A stretch of DNA of 45,531 bases from a virus, in IMG/VR virus record IMGVR_UViG_3300046007_012091, positions 1 through 45,531 of that record; one strand, 5' to 3'. Positions within the stretch are counted from its first letter, which is position 1; each line of letters begins with the position of its first letter. Both the position numbers and the translations under genes were made by a program. Positions 1 to 8,193 of this stretch are shown here, in pieces. The notes below the pieces were generated by a model. That model did not search any database and was not told the origin of the DNA. It saw nothing but the letters and a program-made list of their open reading frames with translations.

Positions 1-227
1 GTAGAGGGATAAGTTATCCCTGCTGTAACCATTGCAGAGTTTACAGTACCATCTAAACCAAAATAACCAGAAGTATTGTAAAGAGTGTTTGCTCCTAGTG
101 TTGCGTATGAACTATCTAAAAGTCCTGTCCACGTTAGTCCATTACCTGAATAACTTTTTAAATTTATAGCATCTAAATACAACTGTAATCTACTGGTGAC
201 AATTCTTGGGTTATGATGTAAACTCAT
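1..227 (-). CDS. LamG-like adhesin, 3'-truncated by window edge
   Basis: Read on the minus strand from the ATG at 227-225, the frame is open to the window edge (75 codons). The N-terminus (MSLHHNPRIVTSRLQLYLDA, then a KSYSGNG stretch) is closely similar to the start of the next gene upstream, MSLHHNPRIVTNGLVLCLDA. It is therefore another member of the tandem family of concanavalin A/LamG-like virion adhesins. Its ATG overlaps the TGA of the upstream gene by ATGA, which suggests translational coupling. The rest of the lectin fold lies outside the window. Family membership is seen in the sequence; a role as a receptor-binding or decorating protein is inferred. Confidence 0.75.
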   Translation of the reverse strand, partial: MSLHHNPRIVTSRLQLYLDAINLKSYSGNGLTWTGLLDSSYATLGANTLYNTSGYFGLDGTVNSAMVTAGITYPS

Positions 228-913
228 ATACTATATCTCCCACGTAGAGCTTGAAAGTTTTGAGCTACTTCTTGGGCGGTCAAGGCTATATTGTATATTG
301 ATACATATGCGATATTTCCTATGAAATATCTTCCAGAAATAGGATCGTCTCTTCCAATAATTAAATTCGGTGTAATGCTTCCCGAATAATCAATTGCAGA
401 TGTCGCAGAAAGTGTTTGAACTTGAATTCCATTTTTATATAATCTCATAGTATTTCTATCATATGTTCCAGAAATCATAGCCCATTCGTTTAATTCCAAT
501 GACGTTGTTGCCGTCTGTCCCCATGTAGATGATCCGAAATATAGTTTCCACCAAACTTCTGGGGTAGAAATTCCTAATTGTAATGCATAGGAATCACGGT
601 CATTTCTTCTAATGATCAGCTGATTACTCGAATTATAAGAGGTTCTACTAATTATGGCGGACACTGTAATATTATCCGTAATAGTCAAAGAAGACGGATT
701 ACCGCCATCTATAAAATCATTTGAACCGTCAAATACAATGCTTCCTCCATTAGAATTACTAAACGTAGGTCCATTGGTTAATGTAGAATTATTAACATTT
801 TTTGACAAATCAGTCCATGTAGTACCACTACCGGGATAGCTTTTTGTATTAGCTGCATCTAAACACAATACTAATCCATTGGTAACAATTCTTGGGTTAT
901 GATGCAAACTCAT
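224..913 (-). CDS. LamG/concanavalin A-like adhesin
   Basis: This is a 229-aa single-domain protein with the pattern of LamG-type (concanavalin A-like) jelly rolls in phage and bacterial surface proteins. The opening is GLVLCLDAANTKSYPGSGTTW, a FDGSNDFID motif follows near residue 65, then a WAMISGTYDRNTMRLYKNG strand near 145, and the end is NFQALRGRYSI. That C-terminal motif is shared by the two upstream paralogues. It starts at 913 with an ATGA overlap to the gene before it, and its own TGA overlaps the ATG of the next. There is no signal peptide or membrane segment. Virion-surface glycan binding is inferred from the fold and the location beside fibre genes. Confidence 0.75.
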   Translation of the reverse strand: MSLHHNPRIVTNGLVLCLDAANTKSYPGSGTTWTDLSKNVNNSTLTNGPTFSNSNGGSIVFDGSNDFIDGGNPSSLTITDNITVSAIISRTSYNSSNQLIIRRNDRDSYALQLGISTPEVWWKLYFGSSTWGQTATTSLELNEWAMISGTYDRNTMRLYKNGIQVQTLSATSAIDYSGSITPNLIIGRDDPISGRYFIGNIAYVSIYNIALTAQEVAQNFQALRGRYSI

Positions 914-2097
914 ATTCCATATCTCCCACGCAAGGCTTGAAAGTTTCGTGCTATTTCTGCAGGAGTAAGTGCAGTATTATGTATCATAACATTGTCAACT
1001 TTACCTTTAAAGTATCTTGCAGAATCTCCTAAATGAAATCCTCTTCCTACATTAACTGAATTCATAACATTTACGAATCCTTGAGCAACATTTTGATTTA
1101 AAGAAATAGGGCGGCCGTCTAAGTATGTAGAAACTGATGATCCGGCATTTAGTGTTATTGCCGCATGATACCACTTGTTTAGAGACATCCCGGAATCAAT
1201 AATTGTATAAAAGTTATATAAACCATTATCATTTGTAACCCCACTAAAAATCCAAGTTAAATTTCCTGACGAACTTTGTTCTAATCTCGGACCTATATTT
1301 CCAGATGTACCGTTATAGGCATAATTACAATCTATAGGATTTCTATAATTTTCAACTGCTGTAGAATACAACCATAAACTAACTGTAAAAGAAGAATAAG
1401 ATCCACTTAGTGCAGTTGAAGATACATAATTAGAACCATCAAAACTAAAAGTGTTATTAGAATTATAGGTTAAACTATTAGCAGTAATTGTATTACTTCC
1501 AGTTAAATCTAAAATAGCTTGTGTGTTTGATCTTGTACCATCTACAAACGGTGAATAAATCGAACCTGCTTCCATTTGAACTTCTTTCAATTCAAATGAA
1601 TGCGTATATGTTGTGTAATCATCGCCATCCTGCATAAACCATAAAACTCTTGTTGTATTAGCAGGCGTTGTTAAAGTAATAGAAGCTGTTTGCCAATCCT
1701 CTTTATCAGTAATACCTAATTCTGCTGTAGTAGCGAATGACATTAAACTTAAATACGTAACCCCATTGTAAGCCTGGATCTGAAAACGCAAGGTGGGAGT
1801 TCCTGATATTTTTTTATATTTTACAGAAAATGTATAAGTTGTACTTGCTGATACACCTTCAATGTATATATTTTGGCGAGTATTTTGATTAACGTCAGAG
1901 ATTGTACAATAATAAGTGCTATTAATAGTACGTGTTCCAATATTACCTTGACCTGATCCATCAACTGACCATGCTGCCCACGAAGGATTTACTAAATTTG
2001 TAGTAGGTTTACCTTTCCAAGACTTCTCAGTATTGTTTATATCAAAATAGAATACCAATCCACTATTAGATATTTCTGGACCTGCAAACGCACTCAT
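910..2097 (-). CDS. Two-domain adhesin: CBM-like plus LamG-like
   Basis: This 395-aa member of the tandem adhesin family differs from its neighbours by an extra N-terminal half. Residues about 30-190 read as a beta-sandwich similar to phage carbohydrate-binding modules, ending in a KEVQMEAGSIYSPFVDGTR-type segment that often closes such modules in phage fibres. Residues about 195-395 are a LamG-like domain (FSFDGSNYV; KWYHAAITLNAG; YLDGRPI) ending in NFQALRGRYGI, the same tail as the paralogues. ATGA overlaps exist at both ends. The domain gain suggests shuffling of receptor-binding modules within a fixed C-terminal frame. Specific ligands cannot be read from the sequence. Confidence 0.7.
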   Translation of the reverse strand: MSAFAGPEISNSGLVFYFDINNTEKSWKGKPTTNLVNPSWAAWSVDGSGQGNIGTRTINSTYYCTISDVNQNTRQNIYIEGVSASTTYTFSVKYKKISGTPTLRFQIQAYNGVTYLSLMSFATTAELGITDKEDWQTASITLTTPANTTRVLWFMQDGDDYTTYTHSFELKEVQMEAGSIYSPFVDGTRSNTQAILDLTGSNTITANSLTYNSNNTFSFDGSNYVSSTALSGSYSSFTVSLWLYSTAVENYRNPIDCNYAYNGTSGNIGPRLEQSSSGNLTWIFSGVTNDNGLYNFYTIIDSGMSLNKWYHAAITLNAGSSVSTYLDGRPISLNQNVAQGFVNVMNSVNVGRGFHLGDSARYFKGKVDNVMIHNTALTPAEIARNFQALRGRYGI

Positions 2098-2810
2098 AGT
2101 CCATATCTCCCACGTAGAGCTTGAAAATTATTTGTAATGTCAGAGGCCGATAATACTTTATTATAAATCAAAACTTGTGATAATCTACCGTCCAAATATT
2201 CTGAAGTACCAGGGGACACTCCTATAGTCGTACTGTCGGACATTGTTTTAAGTTGTCCGCCTGAGGAATGAGAACTCGAATTGAATAGCACACCATCCTT
2301 ATATGCCCTTAAAACAGAATTGTCATACATACAAGTATAACAGTGCCACTCATTTATATTAGCAAATATTGACATCCCTGTAGTAGTTCCAGAACTATTA
2401 GTTATTGCCCAGTTTAACTTTGTGCCGTTGTTATCGCCCCCGAAATAATCCTCTCTTCCATATCTTAAATCAAATCCGCCAAGTCTATCTGCAACTGTTC
2501 CATTATTAACAACACCTCTATAAAACCCCGTTCCGCCTCCATTGTAATGCCATACAGATACAGTTATCCCGGTTGCGTATGAAAAATTCTGCATACCAGT
2601 TGTTGTTACATAATCATTAGTATAATCAAATGCAAAATACCCACCATTAGCATTGACAAAGGTTGGACTATTTACTAAGCTTCCATTATACCCGTTTTTG
2701 CTAAGATCACTCCACGTAGTACCACTTCCTGGATAGCTTTTTGAGTTAGCTGCATCTAAACACAATACTAATCCATTGGTTACAATTTTAGTATTGTAAA
2801 ATATTGCCAT
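2094..2810 (-). CDS. LamG/concanavalin A-like adhesin
   Basis: A 238-aa LamG-like protein and first of the tandem series in transcription order. The opening, with GLVLCLDAANSKSYPGSG, is nearly identical to that of the 229-aa paralogue, and a DYTNDYVTT segment, a NEWHCYTCMYDNSVLRAYKDG strand and a terminal NFQALRGRYGL follow. The ATG directly abuts the TAA of the long fibre gene (TAAATG). A strong Shine-Dalgarno GGAGGA lies just before it inside the end of that gene, so translation is probably coupled. Its 3' end overlaps the next ATG by ATGA. It may be a tip adhesin carried by the upstream fibre; this is inferred from order only. Confidence 0.75.
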   Translation of the reverse strand: MAIFYNTKIVTNGLVLCLDAANSKSYPGSGTTWSDLSKNGYNGSLVNSPTFVNANGGYFAFDYTNDYVTTTGMQNFSYATGITVSVWHYNGGGTGFYRGVVNNGTVADRLGGFDLRYGREDYFGGDNNGTKLNWAITNSSGTTTGMSIFANINEWHCYTCMYDNSVLRAYKDGVLFNSSSHSSGGQLKTMSDSTTIGVSPGTSEYLDGRLSQVLIYNKVLSASDITNNFQALRGRYGL

Positions 2811-5800
2811 TTAGTCCTCCACATGGAGTTTGGCTATATCCTTACGTTCTCCTAATACCATAAAATAAAAATCTGTAGCGCCAAAAATATTTTCATTACC
2901 GATGTGTATTTTTGAATTTTCAATATTTTTCACATAGAGTTTTTGATGATTATCAATTGGTGTCAATGAAACTGTAATTGTGTCCATATCTACCAATGAC
3001 ATCCAATAATCTGGCAGGTCAATAACTGTACTATTTTTTAATCTTCCACGAACGTAAACACCATTTTCAGGACCTTCAAGAGATCCATATACTAACATCT
3101 TACCTTCTTGTGTCGGATGAGGAATACGGAAAGACTTTGTGGTAGCGAATAATGACCCGGCGACATATAAATCTTTTCCGACACCAACTCCTCCAGTTAC
3201 AACTAGTGCACCAGTCGTAGTAGAGGTAGATTGCGTAGTATTTGATATAGTTAGAACATTGGGATAAGGATTATCTATTAATCCACTAAAACCACTGATA
3301 CCTGAATATCCAGAGAAACCACTGATACCTGAATATCCAGAGAAACCACTGATACCTGAATAACCACTAAATCCACTGATACCTGAGTATCCTGAGAAAC
3401 CACTGATACCTGAGTATCCTGAGAAACCACTGATACCTGAGTATCCTGAGAAACCACTGATACCTGAGTATCCGCTTTTTCCAGAGTATGCCGTATCTAA
3501 CACACCGTAGATTGTACCACCGACATATAAATCTTTTCCAATACCAGCACCGCCGGCAACTACTAAAGCACCTGTAGTTGTACTTGTAGCATTTGTACTT
3601 GCAGGGATAGTAACTTGATTGGCTGAATTGGCTGTGAGTTTAATATTGCCAACACCATCACTAATTATAACATTGCACGAACTTGTAGCTATTGTAGATC
3701 CGTTATTTCCACCTATGATAACATTGGAATTACCTGTTGTGATCGAGCATCCTGCACATTCTCCAATTGCTATATTATTGCATCCGAATGTATTATTGAA
3801 AAGTGCTTTACAACCAATAGCAATATTATCAACACCAATGCTATTACAGTTAAGTGCAGCAAGTCCTACAGCAATATTGTTACAACCTGTAGTGTTATTA
3901 GTAAGTGCACAATTTCCGAGAGCAACATTATCACTACCGGTGGTATTAAAATAAAGTGCACCCCCTCCGATAGCAATATTACAAGAACCAAATGTATTAC
4001 AATGAAGTGATCTACATCCTACTGCAAAGTTAAAAATTCCAGTAGTGTTACCATATAGTGATCTGAAACCTAAAGCAGTATTATCAACACCAGTAGTATT
4101 ACAAAATAGTGCCTGATATCCTTGAGCATTATTTCTTAAGCCCGATGTGTTATTAAACAATGCACAAAATCCAATACCGATATTATTATTACCTGTAGTA
4201 TTACAACGGAGAGCATTTAACCCTATTGCTGTATTGTTAATACCTGAAGTATTACCATAGAGAGCATTACAACCTATTGCAATATTGTTTCTACCTGTGG
4301 TATTACAACGGAGAACATTGTTACCAATAGCTACATTATTACATCCTATGGTATTGTTAAAGAGAGCATTGATTCCAATTGCTGTATTGGCACATCCTGT
4401 AGTATTACCATATAGAGCATTACCCCCAATAGCAGTGTTGTTAACACCTGTGGTATTACAACGGAGAGCATTGAATCCAATTGCAGTATTTAAACAACCT
4501 GTAGTATTGTATACGAGAGCAGAGACACCAATTGCGGTATTATAATTACCTGTGGTATTACAACGGAGAGCATCTCGACCAACTGCGGTGTTGCTAACAC
4601 CTATGGTATTTATACAAAGGGCATTGACTCCAATAGCAGTGTTGTTAACACCTGTAGTATTACAACGTAGAGCTTCAAACCCGATTGCGGTGTTACAATT
4701 ACCTATGGTATTACCATATAGAGCATTACCCCCAATTGCTGTGTTGTTGATACCTGTGGTATTACAACGGAGAGCATTGAATCCAATTGCAGTATTAAAA
4801 CAACCTGTAGTATTGTATATGAGACTCCCAACCCCAATTGCGGTATTATAATTACCTGTGGTATTACAACGGAGAGCACTTAATCCAATAGCGACATTCT
4901 GCATACCTATGATATTACAACGGAGAGCATTGTGTCCAATTGCTGTATTATCACAACCTGTGGTATTACCATAGAGAGCACCAAACCCGATTGCAGTGTT
5001 AAAGTTACCTGTTGTATTACAAAGGAGAGCATTGACCCCAATAGCAACATTCTGGATACCTGTGGTATTACAACGGAGAGCATTGAATCCAATTGCTGTA
5101 TTGGCACATCCTGTAGTATTACCATAGAGAGAACCAACCCCGATTGCGGTGTTAAAGTTACCTGTTGTATTACAACGGAGAGCACTTAATCCAATTGCTG
5201 TATTGGCACATCCTGTAGTATTACCATATAGAGCATTACCCCCAATAGCAGTGTTGTTAACACCTGTGGTATTACAACGGAGAGCATTGGTTCCTATAGC
5301 TATATTACAGGTACCGGTTGTAAGACTAGATAAACTTAAACGACCAATAGCAATATTATCTGATCCAGAATTTGTTGTATTGCCAGATTGATATCCTAAA
5401 CTTATATTATTATTAGAAGGTGTATAAGCATATACTGTGCCTAATGCAGTAGGAGTTGCAGACCATGTACTGGCAGTTGTTATTACATTAGAACCATTTT
5501 GTGTCAGTGCACCTGTAAGGTTGAGATTACCACCGACATATAAATCTTTTCCAATACCAGCTCCACCGGTAACCACAAGTGCTCCAGATGTTGTACTTGT
5601 TGCATTTGTGCTATTGGTAGTTTGAATAATATCATCAGTTACAACTAAAGTAGTGGTCACTGTGGTTAACTCAATGGTCAATTTTTGCGCAACTATTTCA
5701 CCACCGACATATAAATTGCCACCAACTCCTACACCACCTGATACCTGTAATGCGCCAGTAATTGTAGAACTAGCTTGCGTTACATTTGTAATTGTTAAAA

Positions 5801-7076
5801 TTCCAGAAAATGGATTATCGATTAAACCACTAAAACCACTTCTTCCTGAATATCCACTAAATCCAGAGAAGCCACTTATACCCGAATATCCGCTGATACC
5901 TGAAAAACCACTTATACCTGAGTACCCACTGATACCTGAGAAACCACTGATACCTGAGTACCCACTGATGCCTGAGTACCCACTGATGCCTGAGAAACCA
6001 CTGATACCTGAGTACCCACTGATGCCTGAGTACCCACTGATGCCTGAGTACCCACTGATACCTGAATAACCTGAATAGCCACTAAATCCACTGATACCTG
6101 AATATCCTGAATAACCACTTATACCCGAATAACCACTTATACCTGAGAAACCACTGATACCTGAATAGCCTGATATACCACTGTAACCAGAATCACCTGA
6201 AAAACCACTTGATGAAAATGCTGCCGCTCCGCTAAATCCTGAATAGCCTGAGATTCCTGAATACCCCGATTCACCACTGTAACCGCTGTAACTCGAATAT
6301 CCACTAATACCTGAATATCCACTAATACCTGAATATCCGCTATATCCACTTATACCACTATATCCACTGAAACCCGAATATGCTGTGTCTAATACACCAT
6401 AAATTGTACCACCAACATATAGATCTTTTTCAATTCCTACACCGCCTGCAACCTGTAGAGACCCAGACTGAGTACTGACAGCATTAGTAGAACCTACTAA
6501 TATAAGATCTTTAGCCCTGATAGTTCCGTAACTTGTTCCAGTGAATACACCATTAGTTTCTGTCCCGTCATCGAACCATTCTAAATAACCAGAAGCATTA
6601 TCCCAACCTAAAAATGAAGTTTTATCTACACCTTTATAAAAATGAAAAATGAAACCTATGTCTTTACCGTCATCAAATGTCCAGTCATGGTTGTTTATAT
6701 CTCCCCCTGGGGGTATGTGTAATTGAATAAGATTATCAGTATATACCGTATTTGTACTCAAGACAAAAGTTGAAGTACCATTAAATATTACAATATCATT
6801 GAACAGTGCAGGTCCATCTACAACTAAACTTTCATCAAACCACCCACCACCTTTAACATACAAAGCATTTGCTGTACTAGTACCAGTATTCCAACTCGTA
6901 CTGTTAACAATTAAATTTTCACCGACATATGTACCACCGACAACCTTTAATGCCCCATTACCGCCTCCTGTAACCACCGCCAAGGTAGTAGTTGTTATAG
7001 TAGTTTCACCTCCTATTTGTGTATCAGATTGTACAGAAAGACTTTTGAGTACGAAATCATTATTAAAAGTTGTCAT
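2811..7076 (-). CDS. Long tail-fibre protein, collagen-like and 17-aa Cys repeats
   Basis: This 1421-aa protein has clear modular architecture. Residues 1-230 hold strands and a TQSGSLQVAGGVGIEKDLYVGG module. Residues about 233-417 are collagen-like Gly-X-Ser triplets (GYS, GIS, GFS). Residues about 575-1120 are 32 tandem 17-residue repeats of the type NTAIGxNALRCNTTGxx, resembling the NxAIGxxA head repeats of trimeric adhesins. A second collagen-like block lies at about 1195-1265. A compact C-terminal domain (KSFRIPHPTQEGKMLVYGSLEGPENG..., ending HVED) matches a C-terminal domain common in marine T4-like fibre proteins. It is probably a trimeric fibre shaft. The start is ATG at 7076 with AAGGT upstream. 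It is followed immediately by the LamG genes, its likely partners. Confidence 0.8.
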   Translation of the reverse strand: MTTFNNDFVLKSLSVQSDTQIGGETTITTTTLAVVTGGGNGALKVVGGTYVGENLIVNSTSWNTGTSTANALYVKGGGWFDESLVVDGPALFNDIVIFNGTSTFVLSTNTVYTDNLIQLHIPPGGDINNHDWTFDDGKDIGFIFHFYKGVDKTSFLGWDNASGYLEWFDDGTETNGVFTGTSYGTIRAKDLILVGSTNAVSTQSGSLQVAGGVGIEKDLYVGGTIYGVLDTAYSGFSGYSGISGYSGYSGISGYSGISGYSSYSGYSGESGYSGISGYSGFSGAAAFSSSGFSGDSGYSGISGYSGISGFSGISGYSGISGYSGYSGISGFSGYSGYSGISGYSGISGYSGISGYSGISGFSGISGYSGISGYSGISGFSGISGYSGISGFSGISGYSGISGFSGFSGYSGRSGFSGLIDNPFSGILTITNVTQASSTITGALQVSGGVGVGGNLYVGGEIVAQKLTIELTTVTTTLVVTDDIIQTTNSTNATSTTSGALVVTGGAGIGKDLYVGGNLNLTGALTQNGSNVITTASTWSATPTALGTVYAYTPSNNNISLGYQSGNTTNSGSDNIAIGRLSLSSLTTGTCNIAIGTNALRCNTTGVNNTAIGGNALYGNTTGCANTAIGLSALRCNTTGNFNTAIGVGSLYGNTTGCANTAIGFNALRCNTTGIQNVAIGVNALLCNTTGNFNTAIGFGALYGNTTGCDNTAIGHNALRCNIIGMQNVAIGLSALRCNTTGNYNTAIGVGSLIYNTTGCFNTAIGFNALRCNTTGINNTAIGGNALYGNTIGNCNTAIGFEALRCNTTGVNNTAIGVNALCINTIGVSNTAVGRDALRCNTTGNYNTAIGVSALVYNTTGCLNTAIGFNALRCNTTGVNNTAIGGNALYGNTTGCANTAIGINALFNNTIGCNNVAIGNNVLRCNTTGRNNIAIGCNALYGNTSGINNTAIGLNALRCNTTGNNNIGIGFCALFNNTSGLRNNAQGYQALFCNTTGVDNTALGFRSLYGNTTGIFNFAVGCRSLHCNTFGSCNIAIGGGALYFNTTGSDNVALGNCALTNNTTGCNNIAVGLAALNCNSIGVDNIAIGCKALFNNTFGCNNIAIGECAGCSITTGNSNVIIGGNNGSTIATSSCNVIISDGVGNIKLTANSANQVTIPASTNATSTTTGALVVAGGAGIGKDLYVGGTIYGVLDTAYSGKSGYSGISGFSGYSGISGFSGYSGISGFSGYSGISGFSGYSGISGFSGYSGISGFSGYSGISGFSGLIDNPYPNVLTISNTTQSTSTTTGALVVTGGVGVGKDLYVAGSLFATTKSFRIPHPTQEGKMLVYGSLEGPENGVYVRGRLKNSTVIDLPDYWMSLVDMDTITVSLTPIDNHQKLYVKNIENSKIHIGNENIFGATDFYFMVLGERKDIAKLHVED
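3280..3484 (-). repeat. Collagen-like Gly-X-Ser coding repeat, block 2
   Basis: A second, shorter block of about 65 codons of GYS/GIS/GFS triplets. It contains almost identical 30-bp DNA units (ISGFSGYSG repeated), which suggests very recent expansion by slippage or recombination. Confidence 0.85.
3710..5340 (-). repeat. 32 tandem 51-bp coding repeats (17 aa)
   Basis: I counted about 32 successive units of 17 codons with consensus N(T/I/V)AIGxxALxxNTTGxx. Units tend to alternate between a form with Cys at position 11 (ALRCNTTG) and a form with Cys at position 16 (ALYGNTTGC), giving a 34-aa super-period. Degeneracy increases towards the C-terminal end. The repeats are translated, so this is a protein repeat array and not a CRISPR. 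Confidence 0.9.
5826..6376 (-). repeat. Collagen-like Gly-X-Ser coding repeat, block 1
   Basis: About 180 codons of G-Y-S, G-I-S and G-F-S triplets, interrupted once by AAAFSSSG. Glycine every third residue is the collagen signature. Here X is aromatic or aliphatic and Y is serine, with no proline. At DNA level it is a long, near-perfect short-period repeat prone to length change. Confidence 0.85.
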
Positions 7077-7087
7077 TTGATTTTACC

Positions 7088-8185
7088 TTATACCTTAATA
7101 GCAGTCCTAACAACAGTAATCGATTTATCGGTAGCTTGATTTGGAGTAAAATATAAATTTACCACTGTAGCACCCGAAACATCGGCATCCCATGCTCCTA
7201 GTGTAACCAATGGACCTTGTGTGTTAATTATGCCATATTCAGTTGCAAATACAGTGTTATTATTATTGACTGTCATTAAAATTTTACTCACTTGAAATGT
7301 AGCTGTTGAACCTATACCTGAACTTATTTGTGCTGTATATTCTGCTGTTCTGTAATCTGCTATTAGGTAACTATCAACAAGAATAGTAGCAGTATTATTT
7401 ATAGTCACCTTTGAAGTAGAAATTTTAGCATAAGGTATTTCAAATGTATCCGCTATTACACTATTGTTAACATGAATATTTTGACCTACTGCTAGACCAC
7501 CTGATATTATAACTGCTCCAGTAGTTGTAGATGTAGAAGCAGTAACATTTGAAATATTAGTTATACCTAAAATGTTGGTCGATCCATTGACATATAAATC
7601 TTGACTTATTCCTACTCCTCCAGATACAATTAACGCACCTGTATTTGTAGATGTAGAATTTGTATTATTTGTGATATAAGTGATACCGGCAAATGTAGAA
7701 TTTCCACCGATCCCGATCCCACCTACTACCTGTAAAGATCCTGTATCGGTTGAGTTACTATCAATAGAACCTATAATTTTCAAATTGGCAGTCTTTACAG
7801 TACCATCTTGAGACGTAATCAAAGCTCCGCCTATATCTATTGTACTCGATGATACATACAGTGTATTCCATCTGTTTTCTGCACTACCTAAATTATATAT
7901 TCCGTCTTGCGAAGGAATAAGGTCTCCAGAAAATGTTCCCGAAGATCCTACAAACAAATTACCGCCTATACCGACTCCACCTGTTACAATTAGTGAACCC
8001 GATGATGTACTATTAGCATCTGTAGACGAAGTTACAAACAATACATTTGTTACTGTAAAGACATTTGCTATATTTTTTGGTGGTACAAGTTTTATCCAAG
8101 CAGCTCCATTCCATTCCCAGGTATTTGTACCTATAGTATATTGTTGACCTATGACTGGATTGGTTGGAAAATTTAATTGAGTCAT
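7088..8185 (-). CDS. Virion fibre-associated protein with repeated GGVGIG modules
   Basis: A 365-aa protein when begun at the ATG at 8185 (MTQLNFPTNPVIGQQYTIG). The frame extends 11 codons further upstream, but that would run back into the preceding gene, and the NFPxxPxxGQ start is typical of phage fibre proteins. The first 35 residues form a small tip-like domain (WEWNGAAWIKL). Five modules of the type STxTGALIVSGGVGIxxDLYV follow, the same module seen in the neighbouring giant proteins. The last 110 residues (IADYRTAEYTAQISSG..., SKILMTVNNN) form a beta-rich C-terminal domain common in marine phage structural proteins. The stop is 11 nt before the long fibre gene's ATG. Fibre or baseplate decoration is inferred. 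Confidence 0.7.
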   Translation of the reverse strand: MTQLNFPTNPVIGQQYTIGTNTWEWNGAAWIKLVPPKNIANVFTVTNVLFVTSSTDANSTSSGSLIVTGGVGIGGNLFVGSSGTFSGDLIPSQDGIYNLGSAENRWNTLYVSSSTIDIGGALITSQDGTVKTANLKIIGSIDSNSTDTGSLQVVGGIGIGGNSTFAGITYITNNTNSTSTNTGALIVSGGVGISQDLYVNGSTNILGITNISNVTASTSTTTGAVIISGGLAVGQNIHVNNSVIADTFEIPYAKISTSKVTINNTATILVDSYLIADYRTAEYTAQISSGIGSTATFQVSKILMTVNNNNTVFATEYGIINTQGPLVTLGAWDADVSGATVVNLYFTPNQATDKSITVVRTAIKV

Positions 8186-8193
8186 TTTATAAA

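Noticed and set aside
1-2810. Diversity-generating retroelement acting on the LamG genes
   Set aside because: No reverse transcriptase, no template repeat and no adenine-biased variable 3' region is visible. Paralogue differences are spread over the whole domain.
3710-5340. Regularly spaced 51-bp repeats resembling a CRISPR array
   Set aside because: The repeats are continuous coding triplets of a 17-residue protein repeat with no distinct spacers, and divergence is mostly at wobble and variable residues.
4285-5391. Several plus-strand ORFs of 80-99 codons across the fibre repeats
   Set aside because: They are frame shadows of the repeat array: low-complexity Leu/Val/Pro/Ile translations repeating every 17 residues, without ribosome binding sites.
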